Shown piece by piece: positions 36,101-43,216 of a stretch of DNA of 64,000 nt. Below the pieces are notes generated by a model. It made no database searches, was not told where the DNA came from, and saw only the letters and a program-made list of their open reading frames with translations. The position numbers and the translations under genes were made by a program. The stretch spans positions 3,409,501-3,473,500 of the forward strand of contig OX411552.1 in NCBI GenBank assembly GCA_948146395.1, written 5' to 3'. This stretch comes from Fragum whitleyi. Lineage: Eukaryota > Mollusca > Bivalvia > Cardiida > Cardiidae. Numbering within the stretch: position 1 is the stretch's first letter; each line of letters starts with the position of its first letter.

Positions 36101-39100
36101 AAAAAATTTGGTTGAGATCCATTGGTTAGATCCTGAGAAAATGATTTTCAATGTAACCAGTATATAACATATAGAGAAATGACCTCCGCCCATAAAAGTC
36201 ATATTTTTCATCTGATCACAATGATTTTTGTAGGCTGATAGAGGGTCACTCAAAGATAATTCAAGTGAAGATTGGTTTATGTTCTGAGAAAAGCTACCTA
36301 TTACCACATATGGAAATTAGTCAAGCCTACTACAGTCACGATTTTCAACCAATTAAAAATCTTTGAAGAAATCTGATGGAGGGTCACCTAAGGAACATTC
36401 CTGTGAAATTTGAATCCATCCAGTACCTTTTGAGGAGAAGATTTTTTTTAAAAGAAGTTAAGGTAACTGCGGACAGATAAAATGGTCGAAATTTCGACTT
36501 TCTTCAAATCTCACAATAATTGCTGAGATTTATATTTGAAGTGCGGGAATTAGCTAACACACAATGAGAAGGGTCTGAAGCTTGTTCATTTGACGTCGTG
36601 ACGTCATAAAGGGGCCAACCCCTTTTCGACCCGCCAAAATCATTATTTGCAAATATTGTCTGAATTAATCGGTCGATTTTTACGAAAGAAGTTTTATTTA
36701 GAAGGTCCAAGAACGCCCGATCTAGTCGTTTAATTACTGTGCATATTCGAACAGAAAAACAGGCCTGAAACGCTATTTATTTTGCGATTTTTAAGATTTG
36801 ACGTTCCTTTTTTCATTTCCTTTTTTGTAAATAACTAGAAATTTCTAAAAAATTTTGTCCGGTGACCTATGCTGATTTTTTGTTATTTTGTAGCTTAATG
36901 AATATGCTTTACATTTATCAAATAAAAATGATATGTCTTCGGGTTAGATTTTTTATTAAATTTGATTTTGTGAAGTTTTGGCAACATTTTTCGTCGCATT
37001 CGACGTCGCACAAAAACGCTTATTACTATGCTTATTTGAAGCAAATCTTCGTGCAATAACGAATTCTAAAATATTTGAAATTTAGGTTTATTGTAAAATA
37101 TAGGCTTCAGAAGTAACAAATCTGAATGTGATTTTAAGAAAAACAAAAAAAAAAAAAAAAAAAAAAAAAAAACACTTAACTTTTCATTCGTTTAAAAAGA
37201 CAGCTTTTGTGAATATTTGACGCGACGTTGAGATATCCTTTTATTTGCGATATCTTCGCGGAATCGAATTTTACAAAAAATCTAACCCGAAGACACATGG
37301 TTTTTATTTCAAAAATATTCAGCGGAATGGGTTAGCAGCAACATATCTAAAATTCAGCATAGGTCACCGTTCAAATTTTCGAGAAAAAAGGCAATATTTT
37401 CAGTAACTGTACTCGAAAACAACAACGCAGAAGACATTAACATTTAATACGGTTCACTTTATTGTATTTCTTACATTTATTTCTTCGTATCAATAAAAAA
37501 AATAACATCGGGCGTCTTAATACGAAGCAAATGGCGTTTTCGGGATAAAAATCGGTTAACTATTTCCAAAAATAATGGACAATTACTGATTTTGGTCCCT
37601 AAAAAAAGGGGTCGGCCCCTTGATGACGTCATAACGTCAACTCTACGTTATGAAATTCCTTTTTATGACCGGAATATGAAAGCGGGTACTTCAAAGTTCA
37701 GTTTTATCGCATTAGGCATGATTTGCAGACAATTTAGAATTTGGACCTAACATGACCCTCTATGTGTCAGCAGTTACCTTAACGTACGGACGGACGCTCC
37801 CACGGACGACGGACACCGCGCCATGACAATAGCCCGCTGGTCTCTCGGCAAGTAGAGCTAAAAATGTAAACACACTTTCTGATAAAATTTCACCTTACGC
37901 CACACCTACAGCTATCATTAGCACCAGTACAATGACACGTATTACACATAATATACACACCTTCTGGATAAAACTGCACCTAGCGACACACCTACAGCTT
38001 TTATGTCTAGCGCTAGTACAAGGGCACATATCTTATAACTTATACATACCTTCTGATAGAATCACACCTAACGACACACCTACAGCTATATGACTAGCAC
38101 TGGTATACTTACACATATTTCACAAATTATACATACCTTCCGATAGAATCACACCTAACGACACACCTACAGCTATATGACTAGCACTAGTATACTTACA
38201 CATATCTCACAAATTATACATACCTTCTGATAGAATCACACCTAGCGACACACCAACAGCTATTATGACTAGTACAAGAATGAGGACACATATAAGAGCT
38301 ATTGTACGTTTGCGTTGATTGGAGGATTTGAACTTCAACTGAGGCTGTCTGAAACAATTATATGTAGAAGATAGTCAAAGATCATCAAACAATATCTCCG
38401 TTCAACGCTCAGCCTCATAAACATATAGGCAGTTAGAACTGTTTCGCGTTGAGCCATCGCGTTCTTGTTATATGAATATAGCGCAGTATCATGACTTTAT
38501 TTTTTCGAAGGGTTTATTTGTTGGTGCGCACGCGCGTGTGGTGTGTGTGTGTGTGTGGGGGGGGGGGTTGCCGAAGGCGCAGGCCTATTTTTTGATTTCA
38601 GGTTCTGAGCGAAGTTGTCCCGGAAAATGACTCCAAAATAAAGCCAGGACTAGTCAAGAACATTATCAGTTCAAGTCTGGTTTCAATGGATAAATTTTAG
38701 ATGTCAAATAATTTGGCACACTGCCCTTTGTCAAATGCAGATGTGTCATTTGCATTTATTTCTAATATCTTCAGGTTATATCCAAAGAATCAATGTTAAA
38801 TTGCCATTGTTTTATGCTTTAATTCTTTGTTTTAATATCTCAAGATAATATAGCACGCTTATTTCATCTTATGAATATGTTCCGTTTGAAAGAAATCTTT
38901 GCTTAGCTTTAAGGTGGAGTTAAGGTATAAACGTTGATTATTGAATTCATTTTTGTCTGCCACTTTCTGTAACATCTATTGATCGATTTCGACTATTTTT
39001 TCCGTTTGGTTTTAATCACATATAAATGGAATATCTCTTTTAGTCCGTGGGCCAGGAGGGGTCACCGTGCACCCCCCTAAGGGCTCTCCGAGATAGGTAC

Positions 39101-40696
39101 GGAAATGTTCATAGGACCTCCCTTAGTTAGAATCAGGATGTTAACAGGTGATAATTTGGGTCCCGACTGCCATTCCGATTGGTTTTCTAGATGGCAGCCA
39201 AGAATAAATTTATTTTACATATGGTACAATGCAGAGAGATTTTTTCATTCTAAATATTTTTTGAGAGTCTAAAACATGCATATTTTGTTTTCTGGTAAAA
39301 CCCTTTATTACTTAAAATGATTTTGGAGATCCCAACTTCCGAAATGGGAGATGGCAGCCAGTTCTAATTAAGAATTTTGCTATTTTTTTCGATGAATATT
39401 ATAAGATAAACGTATTCACCATACACTTCACCATAGATCATATTGAAAAGTGCTATGATTTTGTTGATATGACCTTCCCGAGCTTAAATCTAGTTGTTAA
39501 CGTTCGATATTTAGAGTCCCGTCGGCCTTCTTGATGTTTTCTAAATGGCAGCCAATAAACATATTACTTAACTAGGAGGCATTGTGAGGACACCATTTGA
39601 TTTAAAATCATATTTAAAGACCAATACATGTATATTTTACGTTCTTGGAACGGTATCTATTATTTAAAGATAATTTGGATATCTAAAAAGTTCAGGATAT
39701 AGTTCCAAGTTCAAGATCATAGTTCAAGTTATATGAAAAAGAGCACCGCATGCTGATGTGAATGCTCGGATGCTGGTACTGGGTATTGATTCCAACTTCT
39801 AAGTCTAAAAAGGAACAAAATATTACATAAGACGATCCTAGAGTTATTTCCCTTGATAGTATGAATTTCTCTTTTTGATGTTAAATACACATGCCAAATT
39901 TCAGGTAAATATCTTCAATAATAACGAAGTTATGATCACAGTTGAAGCTGTACCGCCTTGGCAAACGCGTACGAAAACGCATACGCCAACAACAACAATG
40001 CAAACGCCTACGCCAACGACACCAAGATGGTGACAATGCCTCAACGTTTAAAATTCCAAAATGTCCGAGCTAAAACTAGCCTTGATTGGATTTCAAGAAT
40101 TTGACAGGCTTTTTATGAGTTGCTTCCACAAAAAATGATATGTTTTTATTCAAATAAACATCGATTGGTCAATACAACACTTATGTAAGTACCTATATAT
40201 TTATATGCATTAATAAAAGTGTTGCGCTGGTCCCTCGATATGAAATATAAAGAATGCAATATTTTGAATTTGCATTTTAGGGTCAATGTGTCTGCAGTAA
40301 CATCGGGTTTAGAAGCGTTTGTGCAACTCTTTCCTCCATCTTGAGTAATAATGCAATTAAATAAGAATAAAGTTGACATTAATATTATAATCTCATCAAA
40401 TTGACAGATATACCATCAATCTGACACACACATATTTTAGAAGGGGCAAATTTATTTCCGACCCTGGGTGAATATTGTCGCCCGTTATATTAAAGTATAA
40501 GAGAATGTGGACCAGAAATAACTTGGTCCCTTACTTACCTTTCGTCCTGTATAGTATAGTATATATTCGAGTTATGTGAGGCCGGGTAGGAGTACTGTGA
40601 CGAACTGGCCGAGGCCTCTGGCCTATTAGATGCGTACCCAACTTCATCATAGACGTAGGCTGGGTTCATCATATACCCGGCTTGGTGGGACTCCAT
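20952..40696 (-). CDS. Type II membrane protein with SEA domain and mucin-like stalk (13 coding exons)
   Basis: Thirteen exons were joined by AG/GT sites, and every junction phase agrees. From ATG at 40696 the product is 578 residues. Residues 1-67 are cytoplasmic, Tyr-rich (10 Tyr) and end in a basic KSSNQRKR. Residues 68-92 are one transmembrane helix, so by the positive-inside rule the protein is type II. Residues ~112-209 form a SEA domain whose FREGSVII matches the GSVVV self-cleavage site of mucin SEA domains. Residues 210-~360 are a Thr-rich stalk with about eight TTKAPTTT-like repeats, a likely O-glycosylation region. Residues ~361-578 are an unrecognised ectodomain with four N-glycosylation sequons (NSS, NYT, NLT, NST). 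The likely role is a cell-surface mucin-like protein; that is inference. The first exon has a splice acceptor, so at least one upstream exon exists and the true start could lie further 5'. All introns are loaded with transposons. Confidence 0.82.
21307..21438. mobile_element. MITE-E copy 2
   Basis: CCCTGCGCTTAGAATGA at the left and TCACCCTGAACGCAGGG at the right. The internal GTGCGCGTGCAAAGCGGGG block is shared with the other copies. It lies in the intron before the last exon... on genomic order, just upstream of exon 13 on the minus strand. Confidence 0.75.
21733..22139. mobile_element. MITE-A copy 5
   Basis: AAAATTGACATTCATTCC at the left (outermost bases lost) and CAATTTCACGATGTTCTTAACTG at the right. 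The central palindrome (TCGATAATTTTGTTCA / GAACAAAATTAGCGA) lies near 21990-22026 between GGGAAGTAAT and TTACCTTCC. Located in an intron of the membrane-mucin gene. Confidence 0.8.
22301..22362 (-). CDS. Membrane-mucin gene, exon 12 (ectodomain)
   Basis: Acceptor CGTTGTAG and donor CAACT|GTAAGT, a near-consensus donor. It encodes ANGIVNTYNLTTVSAFYVKQ with an NLT sequon. Phase 0 in, phase 2 out. Confidence 0.75.
23233..23336 (-). CDS. Membrane-mucin gene, exon 11 (ectodomain)
   Basis: Acceptor ATTTTGTAG and donor ATAAAG|GTAATT. It encodes VYDVRFVYNYTYDNAMSDVS with an NYT sequon and a Ser run, ending ANALQIK. Phase 1 in, phase 0 out. Confidence 0.75.
23919..24061 (-). CDS. Membrane-mucin gene, exon 10 (ectodomain)
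   Basis: Acceptor ATTGCATAG and donor TATCAG|GTACTA. It encodes GPPLTNSSYTLVTIRVCIAS and an Ile/Leu-rich continuation ending NVGLS. It has an NSS sequon and one Cys. Phase 2 in, phase 1 out. Confidence 0.75.
24472..24705. mobile_element. MITE-D copy 1 (hAT-like)
   Basis: ACTAAACATCTTACGATC at the left and AGTTTAGTAGAATTGGCCCCTG at the right. The internal stem CATCTCATTAGGAACG / CGTTTCCAATGAGAT is typical of the family. The orientation is reversed relative to the copy at 51.2 kb. Confidence 0.7.
24977..25041 (-). CDS. Membrane-mucin gene, exon 9 (ectodomain)
   Basis: Acceptor CTGTATTTCAG and donor GACTT|GTAAGG. It encodes GATLINGFGATASIPEFKIS then D. Phase 0 in, phase 2 out. Confidence 0.72.
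25250..25605. mobile_element. MITE-F copy 2
   Basis: TGTTAAGCGACCGCTAAGG and AGTGGTCGTTTACTAGAATGG open the element. TGGTCGCTTAATAGACGTGG and GGTCGCTCGAGCAATATCGAC close it. An intact internal hairpin, GCCCATTAGAATCGTCT facing AGACGATTCTAATGGGC, sits at 25409-25450. It lies in an intron. Confidence 0.72.
25702..25769. repeat. Short dispersed hairpin, second copy
   Basis: GTGAACAACAAAAGCTAC facing ATAGCTTATGTCGTAAAC, with a GGCGGCGAAGCCAC loop. It corresponds to the hairpin at 3551-3607. Confidence 0.5.
25953..26062 (-). CDS. Membrane-mucin gene, exon 8 (ectodomain)
   Basis: Acceptor TTTTTTTCACAG and donor AATTGG|GTAGGT. It encodes GFSLYTILIEYLSTYTPVYL followed by a strand-rich stretch ending LKVFLENW. 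Only one of three frames is open. Phase 1 in, phase 0 out. No family is recognised. Confidence 0.7.
26226..27408. mobile_element. MITE-A copy 6, split by a later insertion
   Basis: Left part 26226 to about 26352 (ACAGTTAGTAGCATCGTGAA and CTCAAAAACGTCC). Right part from about 27098 (AAGATCAACATTTCAC, CCCCCCTTAATTTTATTC, TTGTCAGTTTCAG). The split is filled by the tandem-unit element at 26353-27097. A short repeat, AACAACAACAAA, borders both sides of the insert and could be its target duplication, though it is low-complexity. Confidence 0.6.
26353..27097 (+). mobile_element. Tandem-unit element with terminal hairpin (three ~155-bp units)
   Basis: Units start CACCCATGAAGTTTCATGAT at 26451, 26607 and 26762. 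They are nearly identical, about 155-156 bp each, and carry GGGCAATAACTCAAA. A GGACGCCCGGACGCCGGACGCC linker follows, then ATACGTCCCGTCTTCGACGGGCGTAT, which folds into a tight hairpin, then an A-rich tail. This resembles the tandem-core elements known from bivalves (pearl-type, by recollection). It encodes nothing and was inserted into MITE-A copy 6. Confidence 0.7.
27396..27546. mobile_element. MITE-B copy 2
   Basis: GGTAGTGGACCCGTAGTAG at the left and ATCACGGTTCCACTACT at the right. The central stem is GAGATTTCCTAATGATATCATCAGGAAACC, quoted by its two arms. Directly abuts MITE-A copy 6. Confidence 0.75.
27575..27855 (+). mobile_element. MITE-J copy 1 (CATAGGCGTA element)
   Basis: TTACGCAATTTACGCAAGTGCG at the left, a central stem CGAAACTACAGCTT / AAGCTGTAGTTACG near 27664-27696, and TACGCCTATGG at the right. 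The copy at 48.80-49.07 kb is the same in reverse orientation. Confidence 0.65.
27914..28384 (-). CDS. Membrane-mucin gene, exon 7 (Thr-rich mucin-like stalk)
   Basis: Acceptor GTCGTTTCTAG. The 471-bp exon encodes almost only Thr, Ser, Pro, Ala, Lys and Val. About eight 8-residue repeats of the form TTKAPTTT are followed by poly-Thr and a NVIPVCSD end. The donor GACG|GTACTA is inferred from phase, because the next exon needs a phase-1 junction. The open frame otherwise runs to a TGA at 27870-27872, which would give a shorter alternative C-terminus. The opposite strand is a Val-rich shadow frame. Confidence 0.8.
28950..29205 (-). mobile_element. SINE-3, tRNA-derived (reverse orientation)
   Basis: Read on the minus strand, the head is AGCCCGATTTGCTCAGTTGG then TAGAGCACCGGACTTC (A-box type), and further on GGGTTCTAACCCGGGCT (B-box type). 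A body with CATCTTTCGGATGAGACG follows. The tRNA-like head carries an expanded variable part (GACTTCAAAACAATTGAAGT). Its lower border is approximate. Confidence 0.65.
29943..30183. mobile_element. MITE-D copy 2 (hAT-like)
   Basis: CAGGGGCACGTTTTACTT at the left and GATGTTTAGTAAAAC at the right. The internal stem is CATTGAAATCGTCTT / AAGACGATTCCAATG. Located in the intron between exons 6 and 7 of the membrane-mucin gene. Confidence 0.78.
30452..30582 (-). CDS. Membrane-mucin gene, exon 6 (SEA domain, C-terminal part)
   Basis: Acceptor GTCTGTACAG and donor CACAG|GTACTT. Begins at R-EGSVIIEFILRF, the GSVII strand of the SEA fold where self-cleaving members are cut between Gly and Ser. It ends VIPDVTSVSIT. 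Phase 2 in, phase 1 out. Confidence 0.85.
30719..30984. mobile_element. MITE-C copy 1 (TGTGACCCGTC element)
   Basis: ATGTGTGACCCGTCCGCGAAAA and AGGACCAT at the left are mirrored by ATGGTCCT, GTTTTCCGTGACGGGTCACAT at the right. The inside includes GTGCGTAAAGTGTCG facing CGACACTTTTCAC. About 266 bp, non-coding. Confidence 0.75.
31845..31970. mobile_element. MITE-K copy 1
   Basis: CTCTGGTCAGACTGTGCGG / CACAGACTGACCAGAG forms a strong hairpin, flanked by GACCTTATCTATCTA and CTTTGCTTTGCGCGCAATAGAAATTG. The same order appears at 59.65-59.76 kb. Outer limits unclear. Confidence 0.5.
32128..32195 (-). CDS. Membrane-mucin gene, exon 5 (SEA domain, middle)
   Basis: Acceptor TTTCTAG and donor TTCAG|GTAAGA. 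It encodes VYNQLSQSSLGQYYQDVTVI then GF, the segment leading to the SEA cleavage loop. Phase 0 in, phase 2 out. Confidence 0.8.
32515..32856. mobile_element. SINE-2 tail fragment followed by a MITE-A remnant
   Basis: GGTAACACGATAGGGGTCGAA and CATAGTGGTCCTATCTC at 32536-32595 match the 3' end of SINE-2 at 43.77 kb. The right part (GTTGAATGTCAGCTTCATGATG then TATTAACAGTA) is a MITE-A end. A T-run of about 20 lies near 32706-32725. Confidence 0.55.
32911..33005 (-). CDS. Membrane-mucin gene, exon 4 (SEA domain, N-terminal part)
   Basis: Acceptor TTTGTTTCAG and donor GACAAG|GTTTGC. It encodes GILLDKTWSPDYLDSTSQLY followed by KTAEQEFKDK. This matches the start of SEA domains, where a short strand is followed by an S-x-x-Y/F helix and an E-F-x-x-x-V helix. 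Phase 1 in, phase 0 out. Confidence 0.8.
33031..33179. mobile_element. MITE-B copy 3
   Basis: Near-perfect central stem CCGAGGTTTCCTAATGA / TCATTAGGAAACCTCGG at 33082-33119. The right end is CCGCTACC followed by TTAA; the left end is degraded (GGTAACAGTTCC). Sits just 5' (gene sense) of exon 4. Confidence 0.78.
33572..33700. mobile_element. MITE-E copy 3
   Basis: CCCTGCTTTCAGGATGACAAAA at the left pairs with TTTTGCCATCCTGAACACAGGG at the right. Inside are AATTACTCGCAAACTAC and its counterpart GTATAATTTGCAAACTAC. Confidence 0.8.
33918..34075. mobile_element. MITE-B copy 4
   Basis: Central stem CCGAGGTTTCCATATGA / TCTTATGAGGAAACCTCGG and right end ACTATTACAGGTCCATAACC. The left end is weak. 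Confidence 0.7.
34266..34316 (-). CDS. Membrane-mucin gene, exon 3 (juxtamembrane linker)
   Basis: A 51-bp exon, acceptor TTTTTCTAG and donor TTCAAG|GTAAA. It encodes DKDDETPSVQKVQSSFQ, an acidic, hydrophilic linker between the membrane helix and the SEA domain. Phase 1 in, phase 1 out. Confidence 0.78.
34890..35040. mobile_element. MITE-A fragment
   Basis: GAAGAGGTAATAGAATACCTC and CATTCAAAAGTCGCTCC followed by CCAATTTGACGGTGTTGTAAAC. This is the right part of a MITE-A with the central palindrome lost. Confidence 0.5.
35107..36468 (+). repeat. Interspersed repeat, copy 1, with internal tandem units
   Basis: AACTAGAGGTGCTTGAGTGC, TTCGCTCCACAGGCCTGAAT and the following ~700 bp match 63309-63960 in the same orientation. 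From about 35880 to 36440 looser ~165-bp units recur (TTTTTCATCTGATCACAA near 35910, 36050 and 36206, and AATCATTCCAGTGAAATTTGG variants). It resumes after the hairpin at 36469-37780 with CGTACGGACGGACGCTC and ends about 37858 at AGTAGAGCTAAAA. No protein. Confidence 0.6.
36469..37780. mobile_element. 1.3-kb long-hairpin (foldback) element with TTAA ends
   Basis: The left end TTAAGGTAACTGCGGACA is mirrored by TGTCAGCAGTTACCTTAA. The arms of about 600 bp match across their length. GTGACGTCATAAAGGGGCC pairs with GGCCCCTTGATGACGTCA, GGTGACCTATGCTGA with TCAGCATAGGTCACC, and TCTTCGGGTTAGATTTTTT with AAAAAATCTAACCCGAAGA. The centre is an A-run near 37148-37172. It sits inside the interspersed repeat at 35107-37858, so it inserted later. 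No transposase is present. Confidence 0.75.
37875..38223 (-). repeat. Four 86-89-bp tandem copies of the transmembrane exon's 3' half
   Basis: CTTCTGATAGAATCACACCT at exon 2 (38224) recurs as variants at 38137, 38050, 37961 and 37875. Each unit copies about 65 bp of exon and about 20 bp of intron, including the splice donor (AGAAG|GTATG in the three copies nearest the exon, GTGTG in the last two). Reading on from the real donor meets TGA within six codons, so the copies are not coding extensions. Confidence 0.85.
38224..38348 (-). CDS. Membrane-mucin gene, exon 2 (transmembrane helix)
   Basis: Acceptor ATTGTTTCAG and donor AGAAG|GTATGT. The 125-bp exon encodes a basic stop-transfer-like flank then IALICVLILVLVIIAVGVSL, a clear membrane-spanning helix. 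Phase 2 in, phase 1 out. Its 3' half is the template of the tandem array at 37875-38223. Confidence 0.88.
38524..38568. repeat. GT/G-rich simple repeat
   Basis: A CGCGCGTGTGG, (TG)n and G-run tract. Confidence 0.8.
40163..40240. mobile_element. MITE-G copy 1 (short hairpin)
   Basis: TACAACACTTATGTAAGTACC and ATAAAAGTGTTGCGCTGG flank a TATATATTTATATG loop. Same family as the copies at 60.7, 61.2 and 62.5 kb. Confidence 0.55.
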
Positions 40697-40726
40697 GTAA
40701 CTGTTACGTGTATATAGACTGGGAGC
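40539..40726 (-). CDS. Membrane-mucin gene, exon 1 found (cytoplasmic tail)
   Basis: Acceptor TTTAATTCCAG and donor GAAAG|GTAAGTAA bound 188 bp, open in phase 0 throughout. The first ATG is at 40696, giving MESHQAGYMMNPAYVYDEVG. Upstream codons of the exon (APSLYTRNSY) are also open, so coding could continue from an exon further 5'. YVYDEV and NIYYTI are possible Tyr-phosphorylation or sorting sites (inference). Ends in phase 2. Confidence 0.82.
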
Positions 40727-40855
40727 CTGGAATTAAAGAAAAAAATACGATCCTGTGCACGAGATTTCTAATAATTTCACGTGTCTGTGATTGTCAGACA
40801 TTGCGGTGACAGTATTTGGAAGCTCATATTGTATTGTTCGGTGAAAAAATCATCG

Positions 40856-41015
40856 GTAAGTTAGTGGGCCCGTAAAGATCCTGCAACGTTTCGGAATATA
40901 TGAAATTTAATAGTGTTAACCGGAGGTTTCCTTCTGATTGAATTAGGAAACCTCGATTTACATTGAAAAAGATCACGCGTTCAGAAATATTGCGGAACTA
41001 TCACGGGTACACATT
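40856..41015. mobile_element. MITE-B copy 5
   Basis: TTAGTGGGCCCGTAAAGATCC at the left and GCGGAACTATCACGGGTAC at the right. The central stem is GAGGTTTCCTTCTGAT / ATTAGGAAACCTCG. Lies just upstream of the membrane-mucin exon 1. Confidence 0.72.
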
Positions 41016-41308
41016 CGAAAGTACCCATGGATAAGCGTATATCACTTTGTCTGTTTATATGGATTAATATTTTTTTCTCTTGATAAACGTTATGTTTGTA
41101 ACCAAATAGTAATTCATCATATTTAGGGTATAAATGGTCGTTCTTAAATAGACATTGTTATGTAAAACACGTTTCAAAGTTTTACAAATACAATATAAAA
41201 CATACCTGGGCTATTCATATATCGTTTTATGTTCAATAAAATGCCAAAACCCCAAACCTTTTCATCGATACCAGGAAAGTGATAAAATGACATTAGATGA
41301 CTTGTTTG

Positions 41309-41753
41309 CTACAGTTAACAGCATCAGGAAATTGACACTCATCTAAATCAAAAGCATTCTAAATCGGTCACTCAGCGATCCATTCATTCATTCAAAATAC
41401 TCACTCAAACAATTAAAAAACACTCCAAAGTGACTACAAGATAAGATCAACAACTTTTTTCAAAATAAATCTGGCTCGTGAAAACCGGCAATTCACTGAA
41501 TTAATTGAAATTGTTAGTGTCTGATTGGTTCTTGAAGAAATATGAAGCTATTTATAGAACGTATATGCATATTTTTTAAAGAGAGGTAATAAATATCGCT
41601 AATTTTGTTCATCCTGAACAAAATAAGCGATATTGGATTACCTCCCGCAAATTTCACTCAAAACTCACTCATCACACTCATTCAGTTTCATTCAAAAACC
41701 TTTTCCAAAATAATTCAACTTGTCAATTTAACGATATTGTTTACTGTATCGAG
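41309..41753. mobile_element. MITE-A copy 7, best-preserved
   Basis: TACAGTTAACAGCATCAGGAA at the left and TTTAACGATATTGTTTACTGTA at the right. The central palindrome is nearly perfect: AATATCGCTAATTTTGTTCA facing TGAACAAAATAAGCGATATT at 41592-41637, between GAGAGGTAAT and ATTACCTCCC. Confidence 0.85.
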
Positions 41754-41803
41754 CAAATAATTTAAATTTGACCAACTGGCATATTGTTCCTTCATCACGA
41801 GGC

Positions 41804-42265
41804 CGCCGTCATAGCGCAGTGGTAGCGTCTCGGAATTGAATTGAATTGAATTGGGGTTTTACGTCGCTTTCAACAATCTCTCAGTTATATCGCGACGACT
41901 GGAGCACCTAACGATGGATTCCTCACACCAGTACTACCACCAAATCCCTTTCCTAGCCTCCAGTTGCTATTCCACATAGGTTTACGATTATCTACCCATT
42001 GGTGGAAGACAAATGTCGGAAAGGATAAGTGTGGCAGCCGGGGATCGAACCCGTGCGAATGTAGACCCCTAGATTAGAAGTCCGGCGCGCTACCAACTGC
42101 GCTATTGCCGCGGCTGGTAGCGCCTCAGAATTTCATTCAAAAGGCCCCGGGTTCGATTCCCGACGGCGGCACTCACCCTTACGACTATTTGTCGCCCAAC
42201 AATGGGTTGATAATTGTAGAACTATGTATGATTGCATTTGGAGGCTAGTAAATAACATGAAAAAA
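41804..42265 (+). mobile_element. SINE-1 copy, interrupted by a second SINE-1
   Basis: The tRNA-like head GCCGCCGTCATAGCGCAGTGG is cut after about 31 bases and resumes at 42116 with GGCCCCGGGTTCGATTCCCG and the CAACAATGGGTTGATAATTG body. It ends in the usual GGAGGCTAG segment plus an A-run. The insert is a reverse-oriented SINE-1 at 41838-42115. Confidence 0.8.
41838..42115 (-). mobile_element. SINE-1 nested inside another SINE-1
   Basis: In reverse orientation: tail repeats (GAATT)n and GGGGTTTTACGTCGCTTTC first, then the body, then a tRNA-like head (GGGGATCGAACCCGTG and GCGCTACCAACTGCGCTATTG on the plus strand). It is flanked by GGTAGCGTCTCGGAATT and GGTAGCGCCTCAGAATT, a 17-bp target duplication with two mismatches. 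Confidence 0.82.
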
Positions 42266-42295
42266 AAAATGAAATGGTTAAAAACAGTAATGGCT

Positions 42296-42535
42296 AGCAA
42301 AATTAGAAGCATCCGGTTGGTACTTGAAGAAATATGAAGCTTTTATTATACCTGTTCTGCATATTTTATTACAGGGAGGTTATAAATATCGCTGATTTTG
42401 TTCATCCTGAACAAAATTATCGACATTGAATTATCCTCCCTTTAATTTCACTCACTCATCACGTTCATTCAATTGCATTTCAAGATCCTTCCAAAATTAT
42501 TCACCTTGTCAATTTCACGAGGCTGTAAACTGTAA
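42296..42535. mobile_element. MITE-A copy 8, left end missing
   Basis: GCATCCGGTTGGTACTTGAA, GGGAGGTTATAAATATCGC, the palindrome ATTTTGTTCATCCTGAACAAAAT, and CAATTTCACGAGGCTGTAAACTGTA at the right. Confidence 0.75.
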
Positions 42536-42837
42536 AACCATAAATATTTCTGATATATGTAATTGTATACGATGTTTAAAAATACCTTTGGTTGGTGAAC
42601 AGAACGTCGTAACCACAGCTCTTAAGGCTTTAGTTACGCGGTTTCTGTTCGTCTATTGCCGATTAAAACGCCTGCCAAAAAATTGCATGTTATTTGAGAT
42701 ATGATATAGACTTGATTGAAAAATCTAGAACAATACTATTTTTCTTTGTGTTACGTAAAAGTGCATCACGGATTCTCTTGTTACATAAAGGTCCATTTTT
42801 TCCGAATGCCGTAATTTTATCACATGAAAAATAGAAT

Positions 42838-42985
42838 AAAACAGAAGAGAAAGAGTTACAGAGAGAGAGCTAGAGCTAGAGAGGAAGAACTAGAGCTAGA
42901 GCTAGAGAGGAAGAGAAAGAGAGAGGGAGAGGAAGAGAAAGAGAGGGAGAGAGAGGAAGAGAAAAAGAGAGAGGGGAAGAGAAAG

Positions 42986-43084
<99 letters not shown>

Positions 43085-43139
43085 AGAGAGAGAGAGTGAG
43101 AGAGAGACAGAGAGACAGAGAGCCAGAGAGAGAGAGAAG

Positions 43140-43171
<32 letters not shown>

Positions 43172-43172
43172 C

Positions 43173-43214
<42 letters not shown>

Positions 43215-43216
43215 TA
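42838..43216. repeat. Long GA-rich microsatellite
   Basis: About 380 bp of (GA)n with interspersed GAGGAA, GCTAGA and GACAGA units, including an uninterrupted (GA) run of roughly 75 bp near 43006-43082. Frames across it on both strands are artefacts of the repeat. Confidence 0.95.
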
